From the NCBI GenBank assembly GCA_944470555.2, contig OX104130.1, positions 48,827,491-48,891,490 on the forward strand: 64,000 nt of DNA, given 5' to 3'. This document shows, one piece after another, positions 11,270-24,278 of the stretch. The notes under the pieces are model-generated. The model was not told where the DNA came from and ran no database searches. It was given only the letters and a program-made list of their open reading frames with translations. The position numbers were made by a program, and so were the translations under genes. This stretch comes from Heterobilharzia americana (taxonomy: Eukaryota; Platyhelminthes; Trematoda; Strigeidida; Schistosomatidae). Positions within the stretch are counted from its first letter, which is position 1. The number at the start of each line of letters is the position of its first letter.

Positions 11270-12015
11270 AATATTTGTAGTGAAAACCTGGAGATGACAT
11301 GTCTCCTTCAGAATTTTAACGACAGATATCCTTCAATCAGTGTTTCGCTTTCTCGACGTCAAACTTCAAATAAAGCATGAGATTTTCATTCAAAAATCCA
11401 TCTGTGGGGAACCCACTTGAAACGAGCAACTGATAAAATTTCGAATTCTGGGACCTTCAGGTGGGAGGAGGAATCTTGTGCGCTCGGTATCATCAAGAAT
11501 AAGAAAGATATACAATGATGCTTTATTTGTTTGAGAATTAATACACCCTTCAAGAAATACCGTTGGAAAATTTCTACTCATCCTGTTATGTAGAGAGTAA
11601 TGTGAAAAGAAAGATTATAGATAAGATTCAACCATTTTCTAAAAAAATACTTCTAGTAAACCTAAGACTCAAAGTTGACACTGACGTGGGCACTCTTCAT
11701 CAATGCTTTTCGAAATTCTTCAGCAGGACATTCCATACTGCAAATCTAGATACTATCTTCTGACATCAACAGCTGATTTGTCAGTGCGTGAAAGACAAGT
11801 TAGAGCAGTAGACCTCCCTATTATGTAGTTTCAAGTTCACTTGTTCCTATGAAGTTGAGTATGTTGGCAGTACTGTGCCTGCGAAAATTACCGAACCTAG
11901 TTGCTGAGGGGTGAGAATAAGAAGTTCGACCAAAACGTTCAAAAGGAGTGAGGTTTAGAAGCTTATGTGCAACCGGAGAATTGGCAATTCACATTTTTAA
12001 ATCTCAACTGTGTAT
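11270..12015 (+). pseudogene. Penelope-like element fragment with GIY-YIG relic
   Basis: Frames broken by several stops together resemble the C-terminal half of a Penelope-like retroelement. There is an RT-like stretch (FNDRYPSISVS, around 11310-11345), a spacer with RTFHTANLDTIF (about 11725-11760), and then FKFTCSYEVEYVGST (11830-11874), which fits the GIY-YIG endonuclease start with YVG in place of YIG. Frameshifts and stops follow. Penelope elements combine an RT with a GIY-YIG nuclease. The copy is old and inactive, and its borders are estimates. Confidence 0.65.
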
Positions 12016-13276
12016 ATAAAAGAAGAATGTGCAAACACTATTTGCTGTAGCCTTAAATAGATACTATGCACCTCCGTTTATGTAGCATTTTTGCATTCTA
12101 TTTATTTATTTGTTTTTATCACATGTCAAGTCTCACTGTTCACTGCATTTTACAAAAAAACTATTTTCGCTCTGCGTATTGTCATTCATTCCTTTTATTC
12201 ATCAGTCGATTAAGTTTGACTTTTGAACGCAGACTTGTTTGGAAGACAGTCATTTTAATTACACATTTATGAATGTACAGTTATAGAAATGAATTGATCT
12301 ATTAATTAGCTTACTGACTTCAAATAAAAAAATCTGAGTTATTTTGTGGTTAACCTTTTGGTTTTATTGGTGAAGAGTTTTGAAAAGAACTTCCATACCT
12401 TAAGATGTATCGCAATTTATGTACTACTACAGTAATGACAATCCATGCTATCAAATTAAATTTTCTGTTACGTCACTGGATAGATAAGATCATAAAAATT
12501 CTGTACGCCAAACTTCATGATAGTTTTACATCTGAGGACAAATAAGAACTAGGCAGTGAGTCGTGACCGGCTTGTTTTTATGTAGCACATCCATTTTCCA
12601 AACTTGTATATCGTGTCCGAGATAGGAAATTTTGCAAGGACGAAGATTTATGAAACTAGAAGCTAAAAGTTGGTAGAATACATTTCACGTCAAACTATAA
12701 AAACTATAGTGCCTAAGAGATAAATGTTATCGTGACAGACATCATGTTACATTTTATTGACAATATGTGAGTATTTAAGGTAAAACACCTTGAGCTTAAT
12801 TCATAAACGGAAAATGTTGGCCTGATAGATGAAGATATAAGTGGTTAACGCCACTGCGTTTAAATTCTTACTTTCTCACAAACGTGCAGACACCCAAGTT
12901 ACTGTAAAAATCTGAACGATAGTGCATCAAATTTACTACGTCTCCAGATGAGTTAAAAAAAAGAAGATTGATCCCAAAGCAAAAGAAAGTATCTAAAGGT
13001 AGAGAGAATAAACAAAGATGACTTCAATTTTTAGAGACCGGAGGAAGATATGGAGTGAAAACATTTTGGTTAATTAGGTGGATTTTTGGTTTTGTCAAAC
13101 ACATCCCAGAACTAGTGGTTCATATCGTGAGAAGCAAGCCAGCTATGCATCGTTTACCTAAAAACAGTCAGTACTTAGAAGTCACCATGAAGAATTCTAA
13201 GCTTATTACTTATTCCAGCAACTTGCGTATACAACTTAATCAGAAACACAATACAGCTACAAAATGTACTATTAAC
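12016..13276. other. No gene recognised
   Basis: AT-rich DNA with short frames and no repeat recognised, up to the CTCGCC start of RTE copy C. Confidence 0.5.
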
Positions 13277-14485
13277 CTCGCCTGGTTAACTAGTTCAGTA
13301 GTATGCTACTCGGTACTAAGCTGGGATAAAGAGGAAAGGTTGGGCATACAGCTAGCAACCCAAAACCGGAAAACCAATACGGTTACTAAACAAACTTCAA
13401 AGCACAAAGAAAATATGGAAAATAAAAATAAACTTATTCCTCACTCGAATTGGAGAGACGAAATGAAGCCGGGTGGTGAAAGTCTTCACGAAGCCAGTTG
13501 GCCAATATGTCTCCTCTCTCTCTCTCTCTCTCTCGATGAAAACGAAAGTGAGAATGGGGACATGGAATGTCCGCACCATGTTTGAAGCTGGATGGCTGGC
13601 TGGCTGGCTGGCAAGGCTGCACAGATTGCAAAAGAGACGGGAAGATATGGTGTAGAAGTGCTAAGAATCTGCAGATGGAATGGAAGTGGACTCTCCAAAC
13701 CGTCAACTGGACAGTCAATAATCTACTCCGATATCGTCACCCAAACGACAAACACAAGCACACTGAGTTTCGGAGTGGCTATCATGATGTCCGGTCCTAA
13801 CAGCCTCGAAGGCTCTCTCTCATGCAATGACAGCCAATCTCCTCCTCCACGATCAGCATCATGACAGCAAGGTGGATTCATCTCAAAACGAAGGAAAGTC
13901 ACAATAATACAATGCTACGCACACACAAATAATGCGGATGAAGAGAAGAAGGAAGAATTCAACAGACAACTGCAATCAGTGATGGACAAAACACCACCCC
14001 AATCGATGACATCAAAATCCATTGTAATGCTTGGGGTGACATGAATGCGAAACTGTGAGTGGATAACACAGGAAGAGAAGTGATTATGGCTTGTGAGGCA
14101 CTCGATGAAATGATGAATGGGAGTGGAGAAATGTTTGCAGATTTGTGCACATACGACGATTGGGTGATTGGAGGTGAGGCAGTGTGTGCAAACACAAGGA
14201 TATTCACAGACAACTGCAATCAGTGATGGGAAAAAGCAACCCCAATTGATGACATCAAAATCCATTTTAATGCTTGGGGTGGCATAAATGGAAACTGACG
14301 ATTTTCGCTTACGAGTCGAGGCTGACAATGAGGAGATGGTGTGAGGAATAACTGAAATATTTTGGGGCTTCCAGTGGTGGAGACAGTTTGAAAAGACTGC
14401 AGAGAAGAGAGTGAGACGTCGAAATGCTACTGAACCTTTTTTTCCACTTGGAACTCAAGTAGCAAATAATTATATAATAATGATG
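13277..14485 (+). mobile_element. Internally deleted SR2-like RTE, copy C
   Basis: It begins with the family 5' end and has a full 5' UTR, (CT)n (13511-13534) and an ATG at 13536. The endonuclease part runs to about 14206 and lacks the catalytic Glu (GICRWNG at 13670-13675). It then joins a second copy of an 88-bp endonuclease segment and the element's extreme 3' part (14300-14470), ending in an ATAAT-rich tail. Linker and reverse transcriptase are absent. A (CTGG)n tract lies at 13586-13610. It shares frame breaks with copies B, D and E, including a GGGG where two G are expected in the GDMNAK motif (14032-14035). Confidence 0.85.
13968..14299 (+). repeat. 88-bp direct duplication within copy C
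   Basis: The segment starting ACTGCAATCAGTGATGG at about 13968-14056 recurs at about 14212-14299 with several substitutions. The second copy sits exactly at the junction to the 3' end of the element, so it marks a recombination or template-switch point. Confidence 0.8.
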
Positions 14486-15180
14486 AATCATGCGAACTCG
14501 TTTCCCAAATTTCGTAATCATCCAGTCCATTGTTGGTCAGAATACCTTTGAGTGACTAGTATATCATATGTATTATATACTCTACTTATAACAAACTACT
14601 TAACTCATCCTTCTGCAGAATGCTTGGAAATATTTATAAAAAAATTTTGACCACTGATTATTTATGTTTACTAATACTTTCAGCAAATAAGCTCGCTGGA
14701 AACCCTTCAGCTTTTTTTAATCTTATCTCTTCCATGAATTTAGCCTGGTTAACAGGAAACATCACAGAACTTTATTTATATCAGCTTTTTATCAAGCGTC
14801 GAAAATATATCCAACCCAATTTAAAAAGAACTATGATAATCTTATTATGTATTACTAAGACAAACTTAGACTATAAGTCTTAGTGAAATGCCATTTCTCA
14901 ATTAACTTTGGTCATTCCTTGGAATATTTTAGCTGCTTTTGCTACAATTATGAATGGTTCGGCGCTTTCCTTTTCTTCATACGATCATTTGTGAATAAAA
15001 TAGCTCATAAGAAAATAAGATAGGTCTACTGTTGCTATTCTAAACCATTTGGATTTCTTTATGTTAACACTGTTAAATTTATTTTTGTTTTTATATTGCA
15101 GTTAAATGACATACGACTTGTTGAACCGTTTTAACTAAACGGTGCTGGGACTACTGTATTTTTAGCATTGCCTAGCATGG
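14486..15180. other. No gene recognised
   Basis: AT-rich flank of copy C. Short frames only. Confidence 0.5.
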
Positions 15181-15330
15181 ATGAATTGGTAACCTTAAAG
15201 GCGATAGGAATGAGTGAAGATACATTTGAGTATCAGCACAAGCTATGGGGGCTTGGAAGCATATGCAACTGTAGAATTGCTTGCACTCGAATATCTAATA
15301 TCTAATAGCTAATACTAGTCGCATCCTCTT
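15181..15330 (+). pseudogene. Possible second Penelope-like relic
   Basis: A stretch of about 40 bases around 15254-15290 (GAAGCATATGCAACTGTAG) resembles 11958-11992 in the Penelope fragment upstream, downstream of its GIY-YIG motif. No frame is preserved. This is a similarity by eye only. Confidence 0.35.
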
Positions 15331-18300
15331 CTCACCGTATTTGATGAATCACTTTTCATGGTTGATAGAAAAACAATTAATGCTTTCCGAGAGATTCTTG
15401 GTATAAAATTGGCATGCTGTACCATTCATAAATGAAAATATATTAACTAAACTCTATAGAGCATAACTTACTATCATGCAGAAGAAGGTACTTTACATGA
15501 ATTTGGACTTCAAAGGTGGTTATGCTAGTGACATTATAAAAAAGAAGACTCTTAACTTTCCGAAAAGAAGTTTGTCGAAATCAGTCTTGCAAATCATATC
15601 ATCCAGCTGCTCATTGTTTTATAGCAACCTGAAGGATAAGACTCTTGATTTTACTAATTTAGGTTGGGTTTAGGATTATGTGTATTTTTTGTTTACTGTG
15701 CATTCTTTCCAAATGACTTTGAGAACAATATCCTGCATGTCTGCAGAGATGCAGGGTATATTCATCATAAATGGGATCCTCAACATTGGTAGCAGCATCA
15801 AAACAGACCCAGTTCAAAGTCATTTGTCAGGTTGAAAATAAATACAATAAATTGATTCACTTTGAGTATGCTTTGATTTGATTATTAGCAATTAATTATG
15901 CTTGAAAAGTCATCGGTCGATAATAATATCTCACTACATTATGCGCAGAGACAAAGAAATGCAATGTAAAGGATATACTTTCGACTGTCGTGCATTGCAT
16001 AAATTCTGAATGCTTAAAGATACAAGACGTATTCATGCAAAAACCGTGCTCAACCCTTATTTTTACTTTGGTTATAATTACAAAGTTTTTAGGTTCAGTT
16101 TGCCTTTCTTTTTTTGTTTTTAAATTAATTCTTCAAATCCCTTAAGCGTTAGTAATCTAAGAGAATTTTTGTTAATAATTATCTGCTTCTTTCTTTATCT
16201 TGAAAACTTTCTTACCATATAAACAACTGTCTTGAAACATGCCAATCCTCTTAATTTTCATTCTCTCATATTTTTAATTCTCACTTTTTTATGAGACTTA
16301 ATTTTTCCTCTCACCATGCTTAAACTTATCAAAACTTTACCTTTAACCTTCCTACTGTAATAAACAGAAGTGTTACCTGTAACTCAACAATGTTATAGAC
16401 AACAATTTATATAATGCGACTGTACAGTGATAAAGAATGAAATCATTCTAGAAGATTCCTTCACCTCATTTCTTGCCTTCGCTCTCAAAAATGAAATGGG
16501 CAATTCTGTTGTTTTAATTCGTTATTAAGACTCTCTAGTCAGATGTCTTTCTTAAAAACTTATAAATTGCAGAAACAGTGATTATTTGGATATTAAATTA
16601 TTATGAAACAGTTTAGATTTGTAGTGCAAAGTGTCCGCAGTAAAATTCCTTGTATCTCATGACACAAAGAAGACAGCTCGTGTAGCATATGATTTCATTT
16701 CCGTTCAAATAACATTTAGTGAAACTAGACTTTGCAACTAACACCCCAATGGTTCCAGTGGGTTAACAAACATATCGTTTAGGCAACTTCTCCTATTCCT
16801 ACCTTATAGACATTATTCATCCCATCACTGACTACTATATAATGAAATTCCATTGATTCTTCATCACATTTTAATTACAAGTTCACCTACAGTAATTGTG
16901 ACACACTGATAAAACAACAGGATGAGTCAGTGCTGTCAGATAGAACATACTCCACAAGGATTATTATATCAAATAATTTACACAAATGTGTCACGTGTCA
17001 TCTGCTACCAAGCCTTTTTTGGTGACCTTTCGGGGAATTGACGATAATGACAGTATGTCACATGTTTGATATAACTTGAAACCAGTCTTGTGCTGAATTG
17101 ACCGAACTATGTGGATCAAGTGAAATAATTGTTTATTACAAATCATTTTGGCCTTTATGCCATTAAAAAGAATTAGTTTTATAGTTTTTACATTCAAAAC
17201 AAGTTGAAAACTAGCTGCGGATAATGATCTGCCTAATAATAGGAGCAAGAACTGAATAAGATCCACATAAACATTACACAACTAAACATCTAATAATATG
17301 CTTGAAGAATTTGTGCAATGTGGAGAGAACCAATTTTTCACAAATATATTTGTCATGAATATTTATCATAAACATCCAACGTATCGATTGCCGGGTTAAA
17401 TAATTGGCTTGGTTTAGTAATTACCAATTTCCATTTGTAAAGTGATGAACACAGTTTGGCTCTGTCAGCAAATTACATTGAGCTATCTGGGGTAGACTGA
17501 TTTCCTTGATACCAAGAGTTGATGATGAAGAAACGAAAAGCTGGATCACTACTGAATTTGAATGTTTGGTCTCTGGATCACCAGCTCAGTGTTTGCTCCT
17601 CTAGCTGCATTTTCCTCATCTCGACGTTATTCAACTTCATACTAAGTTTCAGGCGATTCAACAAGATTTTTAGTACAACAGACCTTCAATAGCTAATAAT
17701 TCACGCCACTTACAAATATTAAGAATTTGTGCCTCTTTTCTTCCTTCATAAACTCTTGATGAATATATTAACCTACACAGAAACCAGCATTAGCGTTTTT
17801 ATGTACCGTCCAGCAACAGTTAGAACAAAACCCTCAATGACTACTTCAATTTCCATAGGATTTCTCAGTGAAATTTATCTTCCAGAAGATTATTTATCAT
17901 ACAATTTTACATATTAACTCAAACAGTTAAACATTTTATGTGAGGAAATTCCACTTGAAGTGTTAACAATTATGGTGATCTTTTAATTTTATAATGAAAA
18001 TTCAGCAGATCAAAACTGAAAAACCTAATTAGTGATGAGTTTATGACACTATCGAAACACAGATTAAATGTTGAATAAATTAACGAAACGAAAAGCAAAA
18101 ACTTGAAATGGATAGTACCAGTCATCCAGAAAACATACAATGCTGCAAAGCTCATTATTATGGCTAATACCAAATGTAGGTACTTCTGTGAACTTTTGCA
18201 GTATTTGAAGGGCGGGATCACATCTAATTACGTTTACCGGTTTATACTTACATGTTACACACTGATAGAGTGAATCCATCGATCTATCTAAACACAGAGT

Positions 18301-19569
18301 GAGCCATAGGGTGCATTGTGAAATGGCTTAAAACTGAATGTTCTAACTGATGCAATCAATAAGTCTGTAACGTCATCTATAGCTAAACAGACCACTTAAA
18401 CGGATAACAAAGTTCATGTACACGTACCTGTCAAACCTAATTATAAAACTGACTCGGAACATGTACTGAGGTTTGTTGCAGTTCTAGCGATAACGAGGCT
18501 TAGACCCTTTATATATATTCAAAAACAATTAGTTATTACAATGAACCTCCCTGAGTAGTTCTTTTTAATGCAAGAGTGATTAATTATATATACTCTTCTT
18601 GTTCGAGCATGTATAATACCGATCAATTTTTAAACCCATTTATCGTTCCAATAATTCATGAAAATATGCACGAGAGTGTATGACCAGATTGTTCGGAATG
18701 TGATACGACGGTACATCACACATTTCAGATAAACTATGTCATCGTATTGTTGCGTCGAAAAGCAAGAACCACAAGGTTCCAGATTCACCAGTTCAGTAGC
18801 CCACAGACAACGATTTCTGATCTCACATCTTAATCGTCACATTTTTACATAGTTAGCTGTTCTGTCATTCCCAATAAAATATTAGTCGAACAGTTAACCA
18901 ACGTTCCTTACCCTTATCCTACTAAACAGAACTCATATCACTTTTGGAAACCATACAAAGTCAACAACGCCTTTTTGTGGATAAAATTAGCCATTAGTTG
19001 ATTATGTATCCCGATATATCTTGGCCGATTTTCTGTGCTAAATACCGATCGAACTTAGTTCCATCCTTTAACATTTAGCCCGAGCTCATAACTATAATTA
19101 GGTAACAGTGTTATTTTCAACATCCTTCAGTAAACAGACACATCTGCCTAACATTGTTTTATCTCATGTTTTGAAGTGCATTTCTGCTGTAAGGTCAAAA
19201 GAGGGCCTAATCCTTAAATTTCTGAAAATTTAAGTAAATGCTGATAACTGAAATGAAAAAAGCAAATCAAGGGTTCATTTGCAAACTTGTGCGTATTCAA
19301 AATGTGCACCTTTGCAGATGCAGAAATAGACCAAATCTTTGCTAAAAATTAGGCACGGTGAAGAAGAATAGTTTTTTTAATGCTTTCCAAAAGGCAGTTG
19401 CAGTTGAAAAGCTGCACCTTTTTATCCATCTATACCCTTTATTATTATGAATAAATACAACGCAAGAAATCGTATTTCAGATTATTAATTCAGTCTTTTA
19501 ATTGCGTTTTAATGATCTAAGAGGTTCAAAATATATTATATTCACTACTGATTATTGCAGTGATTTAGT
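15331..19569. other. Long stretch without a recognised gene
   Basis: Over 4 kb of AT-rich DNA. Several frames of 60-96 codons occur on both strands (for example 16991-17281 and 17970-18221 on the minus strand) but show no splice framing, motif or composition that sets them apart from chance. Confidence 0.45.
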
Positions 19570-20941
19570 ACATTATTATGATTTGTCCACTGGGTTCTTA
19601 TTGGAAAATACACCTTCAGTAGCACGTCGCCGTTTCAATCTCTCCTCTTCAGTCTTTTCAACCTCATACACAAGCGCCAGCTCAAAACCTTTCATTTCTT
19701 CCTCATACCATCTCCTCATAGTCATCCTCGCCTCAAACGTCCGAATCGTCGTTTTCTATTCGGGTTTCACACAATGGCCTGGTCTCGCGCCTGATATACA
19801 CAACCGGTCTTCTCAGTTTACGCCTAATCCAATCCATCTCCACTTTCTTCTACATATTTGTTGGACGACGGGTCTTGGTTGGCTCGTTGCCTACCAGTCA
19901 GTCGGCCAGATGGCCAGACAGCTAGCCAGAGTTCCTTCTTGCTTATTCTCATTCTTCTCGCCATCTGATCTCATCTTCAGTATCGACTCAGTGAGCGTGG
20001 GCGGCAGCTGTTAATGGTGCATGTCTAAAGTTTGTTGGAAATGCTTTCCGTAAGGCGCCAAGACTGTTAACCATCACATTGAAGCACTGACTTGGCTGAC
20101 ATTAGTGTCGAAAATCCTAATGTTGTTCTTTCTGCTGAGTGCAGTACATCTCCAAACTCATTTCATATTCATGAAAGCCCGTCTTGCAGTTTTTCCGACC
20201 CTCGCCTTGATACACCTTGTAGTTTCGTCCTTCAATTCGGTTTCTGTTCTGGGTGTTGAACTTCAACTGCGGTCTGTCATCACCAGCTTCTTTCAAGGCT
20301 TCCAATTTGGTTGTTCTCGAAGGTGGGTTACTTGCACCAGATATTGAGTGGTGTACACCTACATCTGTTCCTCTTCGTGATCTCATCTTGTCTCCACTAG
20401 GCTGACTGCCTCTCCACTCTCTTCACATTGACATGAAGTCCATCTGACTTTCATTGTGTCCATCCGATGAAATCGAATCCATGTCACTGCCTTGTGAATA
20501 TCCTTGTGTTTGCACACACTGCCTCACCTCCAATCACCCAATCGTCGTATGTGCACAAATCTGCAAACATTTATCCACTCCCATTCATCATTTCATCGAG
20601 TGCTTCACGAGCCATAATCACTTCTCTTCCTGTGTTATCCACTCACAGTTTCGCATTCATGTCACCCCAAGCATTACAATGGATTTTGATGTCATCGATT
20701 GGGGTGGTGTTTTGTCCATCACTGATTGCAGTTGTCTGTTGAATTCTTCCTTCTTCTCTTCATCCGCATTATTTGTGTGTGCGTAGCATTGTATTATTGT
20801 GACTTTCCTTCGTTTTGAGATGAATCCACCTTGCTGTCATGATGCTGATCGTGGAGGAGGAGATTGGCTGTCATTGCATGAGAGAGAGCCTTCGAGGCTG
20901 TTAGGACCGGACATCATGATAATCACTTCAAAACTCATTAC
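19570..20941 (-). mobile_element. 5'-truncated, internally deleted SR2-like RTE, copy D
   Basis: Minus-strand copy starting inside the endonuclease (about 20941) and running through the endonuclease C-terminus and the linker start. Near 20220-20150 it jumps to the C-terminal domain and ends in an AT-rich tail near 19575. Reverse transcriptase is missing. The SDHH motif reads GVHH (20345-20359), as in copy B. A degenerate (CCAG)n-like tract lies at 19886-19925, the same position as in B and E. Confidence 0.85.
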
Positions 20942-21127
20942 TAGTCTCATAAGACATGTCTTTAATATGCTCATTAGTGATATGATTCGTTTTGGATATT
21001 CCGAAGTTCCAATTAAAAGCCATGATCTGTGGGGTAAACCAGTGGTAATTGAAGCGAATGCCAACTGAAGACCTTGGTTGGTAGTCGCGCTTTGTCGCAA
21101 ACTGATAGAAGTAAGACACTGTGAGCC

Positions 21128-21340
21128 ATGGGACACTGACGTAGTGGGTGAACGCTTAATACTTACGCCGTGAAGCTTGAAGGTCTTGTGTTCGATCACC
21201 AGCTATGTTATGCATGAGGGCGTGCCACTGAGAAGTCCCATACAGGGGTGAAACAGCTTCCCAGTGCTCAAAGGTTTTTAATGGTTCTCCAACCGGTTTC
21301 AGTTTGTGGTGATTACTACCTTAGGAATAAAATCTTCACT
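21128..21340 (+). mobile_element. tRNA-headed SINE with hammerhead relic
   Basis: A box-A-like string (GTAGTGGGTGAACGC) and a good box B (GTGTTCGATCACC at 21188-21200) are followed by a hammerhead-like block and a 3' body containing CAGTTTGTGGTGATT. The order matches schistosome SINEs that carry a hammerhead after a tRNA-like promoter. It is a different subfamily from the SM-alpha-type copies at 2.5 and 62 kb. Confidence 0.65.
21221..21268 (+). ncRNA. Hammerhead ribozyme relic
   Basis: CUGAGAA at 21228-21234 departs from CUGANGA at the conserved G. Stem II is reduced to CCC/GGG around AUACA. GAAA is present at 21250-21253, followed by UUC as the cleavage triplet. Loss of the core G should abolish cleavage. 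Confidence 0.55.
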
Positions 21341-23684
21341 AATATTAAAAAATGCATATATGTCAGCGGTTTAACGCTTATGATCTACAGAAGTCCGTTA
21401 GTTTTAGAATTTTTGCAGCTACATCGTTTGCTATCTTAAGGTCATTTTTAGTGTCTATTTATGTTCTAAAATCTCTAATATTAGGCTGTTAATTGTTACT
21501 CTGTAATTCGTGCGATGATGACCGGACGAAGGTCTTTAATACGGTTTATAATTACTTAATAGATGTGTACTCGAGCTGTTCCAAAGACGAAGAATGTATC
21601 TCAGAACTCTTTATTACATCAGCAAAAATATCTTTTACTTTCCAGAGTTAAAATACATTTTCTCATCACTCACCAGTGGTTATTTCTCTTCTAAATAAAA
21701 AAGTATCATAGGTAAAAACATTTTATGTAAAATCTGCAAAAGTTGTAAAATGGCATCCCAAAATTTAATACTGCTTATAACTGATCAGTAAGATTATGAT
21801 TTATTCAACTGTATCAATTTATATACAATTTTGTTATCTCTCTTCTATTCTCACTAAAGTGGATGCTTAATTTTTACTTGTTTTGAGATTTTTCTTCTCT
21901 TGCCATTCATTCAAAACTCAAGATGTTACACCCAGGAATTTGTTATTTCTCATCTTCCTTCCTTTATCATATTTATTTTGTGTTATTATTATAGGAAGGA
22001 TTAAAAACAAGCAAATAATTTAATAGTAACTGTTTAAATATGAGAACGCATTAACTGATGCTAAGTGAAATTTATTCATTCTATATATTGGTGGAAAACA
22101 TAACGTAAAAATAATGACAAAATAAACAATATTATGGAATTATTAAACGCACTCATCATTATGTTAAATATTTTCACGTTCAAGTTATTAAATGGGAGTG
22201 GCTTATTAGTAAGCGTAATTGAATACAATATGATTGTGAATTACACTTGATCATTGTCAATGAAAATGAAACAAAATAATCTGTTATTACGCTTAGACAT
22301 TTTGATGAGCAAAAGTGTCATTAGCATTAGAGGATAATACGTGACTAAATACACTGCTTCTTTTTGGCCTTAAAAATATTTGCAAAATTTAGTGAAAATA
22401 AGCATGTATAGAAACGGATACAGCTGACTACTTCTATATAACAGTAATGTTCAGACGTTTCTACCATAATATGCAAGTAGGTCTGAATAAAACCGTGTGA
22501 TAAGTAGCAAGCTATTTTATTAAAACGTCACAAAAGTTCCAATGCTATAGCAACGAACGACATGGAACTTTCATAATTCTTACTGATTCATTCAGATTTG
22601 GGATAGATGAAACGGATTAAACGGTGGTAATGATAGCGGAAAGAGTACTGCATAAACAAGAAACTTATAAAAAATCGACAAATTTTCAGTCACTGTGTAA
22701 AGAAATCAAACCAAAGGAATCATACTTTTCCTCTGCTGATAGTCTTCGGAAATTCAAAGAAACTAGAGTATGTCACAAACTCATATAGCCTTGTCAGAGG
22801 CTGCACAGCGGAAGCTTTCCATCCATAAATTCACAGGTCAAAAAATCATTTTGTGAACTGGATCTTGGGGACATCTCATGTAACCTCATTGTTATGATAC
22901 ACAAGTCTATGATATGATTTTCTCATAAAGCGCCATGGTTATTAATATAGGTGCAAAACTTGCGCACTGTGGTAGAATTCAACTCCACATTAGATTTGTT
23001 TATTTGGTTTATATCACACAGTTATTTAGTGTTATTTACTTGATGATGTTTCTAGAATAAGTTATTACTCATAAGCATATGATTATGAGCAATAATTTAT
23101 GTAAGTCAAAAACTGAAATTAGAAAACAGATCCTTCTTTGCAGGAAAGTATTTTGTTCAGCAATCAAACGGATCAAAAAACTAAGAAGATGCCAATGAGA
23201 TAACCAATCGAATTAATTCTAAGTATTTTTATTATCATCTCAAGAGACAAAATGAAGATAAGCAATCGAAGGAGTACCCTGCATAGGTTATACATAAGCT
23301 GTTTTGCAATGATGTGAATCAAAAGTTCGAACTTAACAAAGCTTATTTCAAAAAAGAAATCAAGGTGAGTTGCAGAGACAACATGCAGCTCATTTTCTGC
23401 CCTTCAGTATGTAAATGTTATGCTAGTATTGAGGCAATGATTCATAGTAAATATGCATGAACTAGACACTTCTTTAAGTGTGATAAGTTTATGTCACGCC
23501 GAAGAAAAGAATGTCAGAGCTCTTTAAACCGATGAAATTAATTTATCTACAGAAAAGTCCAATCAAGGTTCAGCCATCACTGAAAACAAGATTCGTGAAC
23601 ATCACTACCGAAGTGCTTTATTGTAAAAAATGGTTAGAAGCAAGGCGAGAAGATTAGTTATCATACAGTGTGCCATAAATAACT
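21341..23684. other. No gene recognised
   Basis: AT-rich DNA. A 78-bp stretch (23287-23364) framed by AG and a good GTGAGT donor could be a small exon, but it is too short to call. Confidence 0.45.
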
Positions 23685-23690
23685 TTTATT
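23685..23690 (-). promoter_or_regulatory. Poly(A) signal AATAAA
   Basis: AATAAA on the minus strand, 51-56 bases past the stop of the exon at 23741-24065. Confidence 0.5.
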
Positions 23691-23740
23691 CATTTTGTAT
23701 TGAAAGATGAAGAAATATGAGGTCAAACAGATGTAAAAAT

Positions 23741-24065
23741 TTATAAAGCGCCAAGAAGATGCTTTCCTTCAATCACATCACTTTCACCAAGTAAGTCGAA
23801 AGTAGAAAAGTAGCCTGTGTACGATATCGCTGCTGATGACTCCAAATTTGCAAATATACTTGTGTCACCAAATGAAACGAACTGAAAAAGAATCCCATAC
23901 CCGGCTTTCTTATCGTATGCAGTAGAAATAATATCTGGAGGTAAGTGAGGTTTCAGTAGCACAAGTACTTTCTGTTTGGTCAATGCAAGGCCACAAGTTA
24001 GTGTTTCTAAGCCATTTAGAATCATAAACGTGCAAATAATGCATGATTCATTCCCGTTTGTTGAC
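23741..24065 (-). CDS. Terminal coding exon of an unrecognised host gene
   Basis: About 107 codons open on the minus strand to a TAA-type end at 23741. The upstream side has a strong acceptor: a run of six T then GTGCACAG immediately before 24065, entering the frame in the third codon position. A canonical AATAAA lies at 23690-23685, about 50 bases after the stop, as expected for a last exon. The protein end reads like real sequence (GYGILFQFVSFGDTSIF, ending EGKHLLGAL) but I do not recognise the family. Upstream exons should lie at higher coordinates on the same strand; none was found with confidence. The apparent GTG start upstream of the exon lies in the intron and is not the true start. 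Confidence 0.5.
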
Positions 24066-24168
24066 CTGTGCACAAAAAACGGTAAACAACATCAATCCCT
24101 TAATATCTTAGTAAGTATGGTTTTCCTCATCAACTTTATATAACCCCATATTTCATACCTGGCTACAG

Positions 24169-24278
24169 ATTTTAAAATGTCGTTTGATATTTCTTCATTG
24201 TCTGATGCGTCATGTGCCCCCATCACTTTACATTGCCACTTTTCACAATGCTTTAATCCTTTCTGTTCGGCTTGTCAC
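24169..24278 (+). CDS. Possible small exon, Cys/His-rich
   Basis: An open stretch framed by an acceptor (GGCTACAG before 24169) and a donor (CAC then GTAAGAA after 24278). From ATG 24177 it encodes 34 residues with a cluster of Cys and His (HCHFSQCFNPFCSACH) that could bind zinc. It is antisense to, and only about 100 bp from, the minus-strand exon at 23741-24065. It may well be chance. Confidence 0.2.

Noticed and set aside
17970..18279. Two overlapping minus-strand frames with hydrophobic runs
   Set aside because: Hydrophobic content follows from T-rich DNA. No splice sites or family match.
23287..23364. 78-bp plus-strand stretch with AG before and GTGAGT after
   Set aside because: Too short and without neighbours. 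The acceptor lacks a pyrimidine tract.
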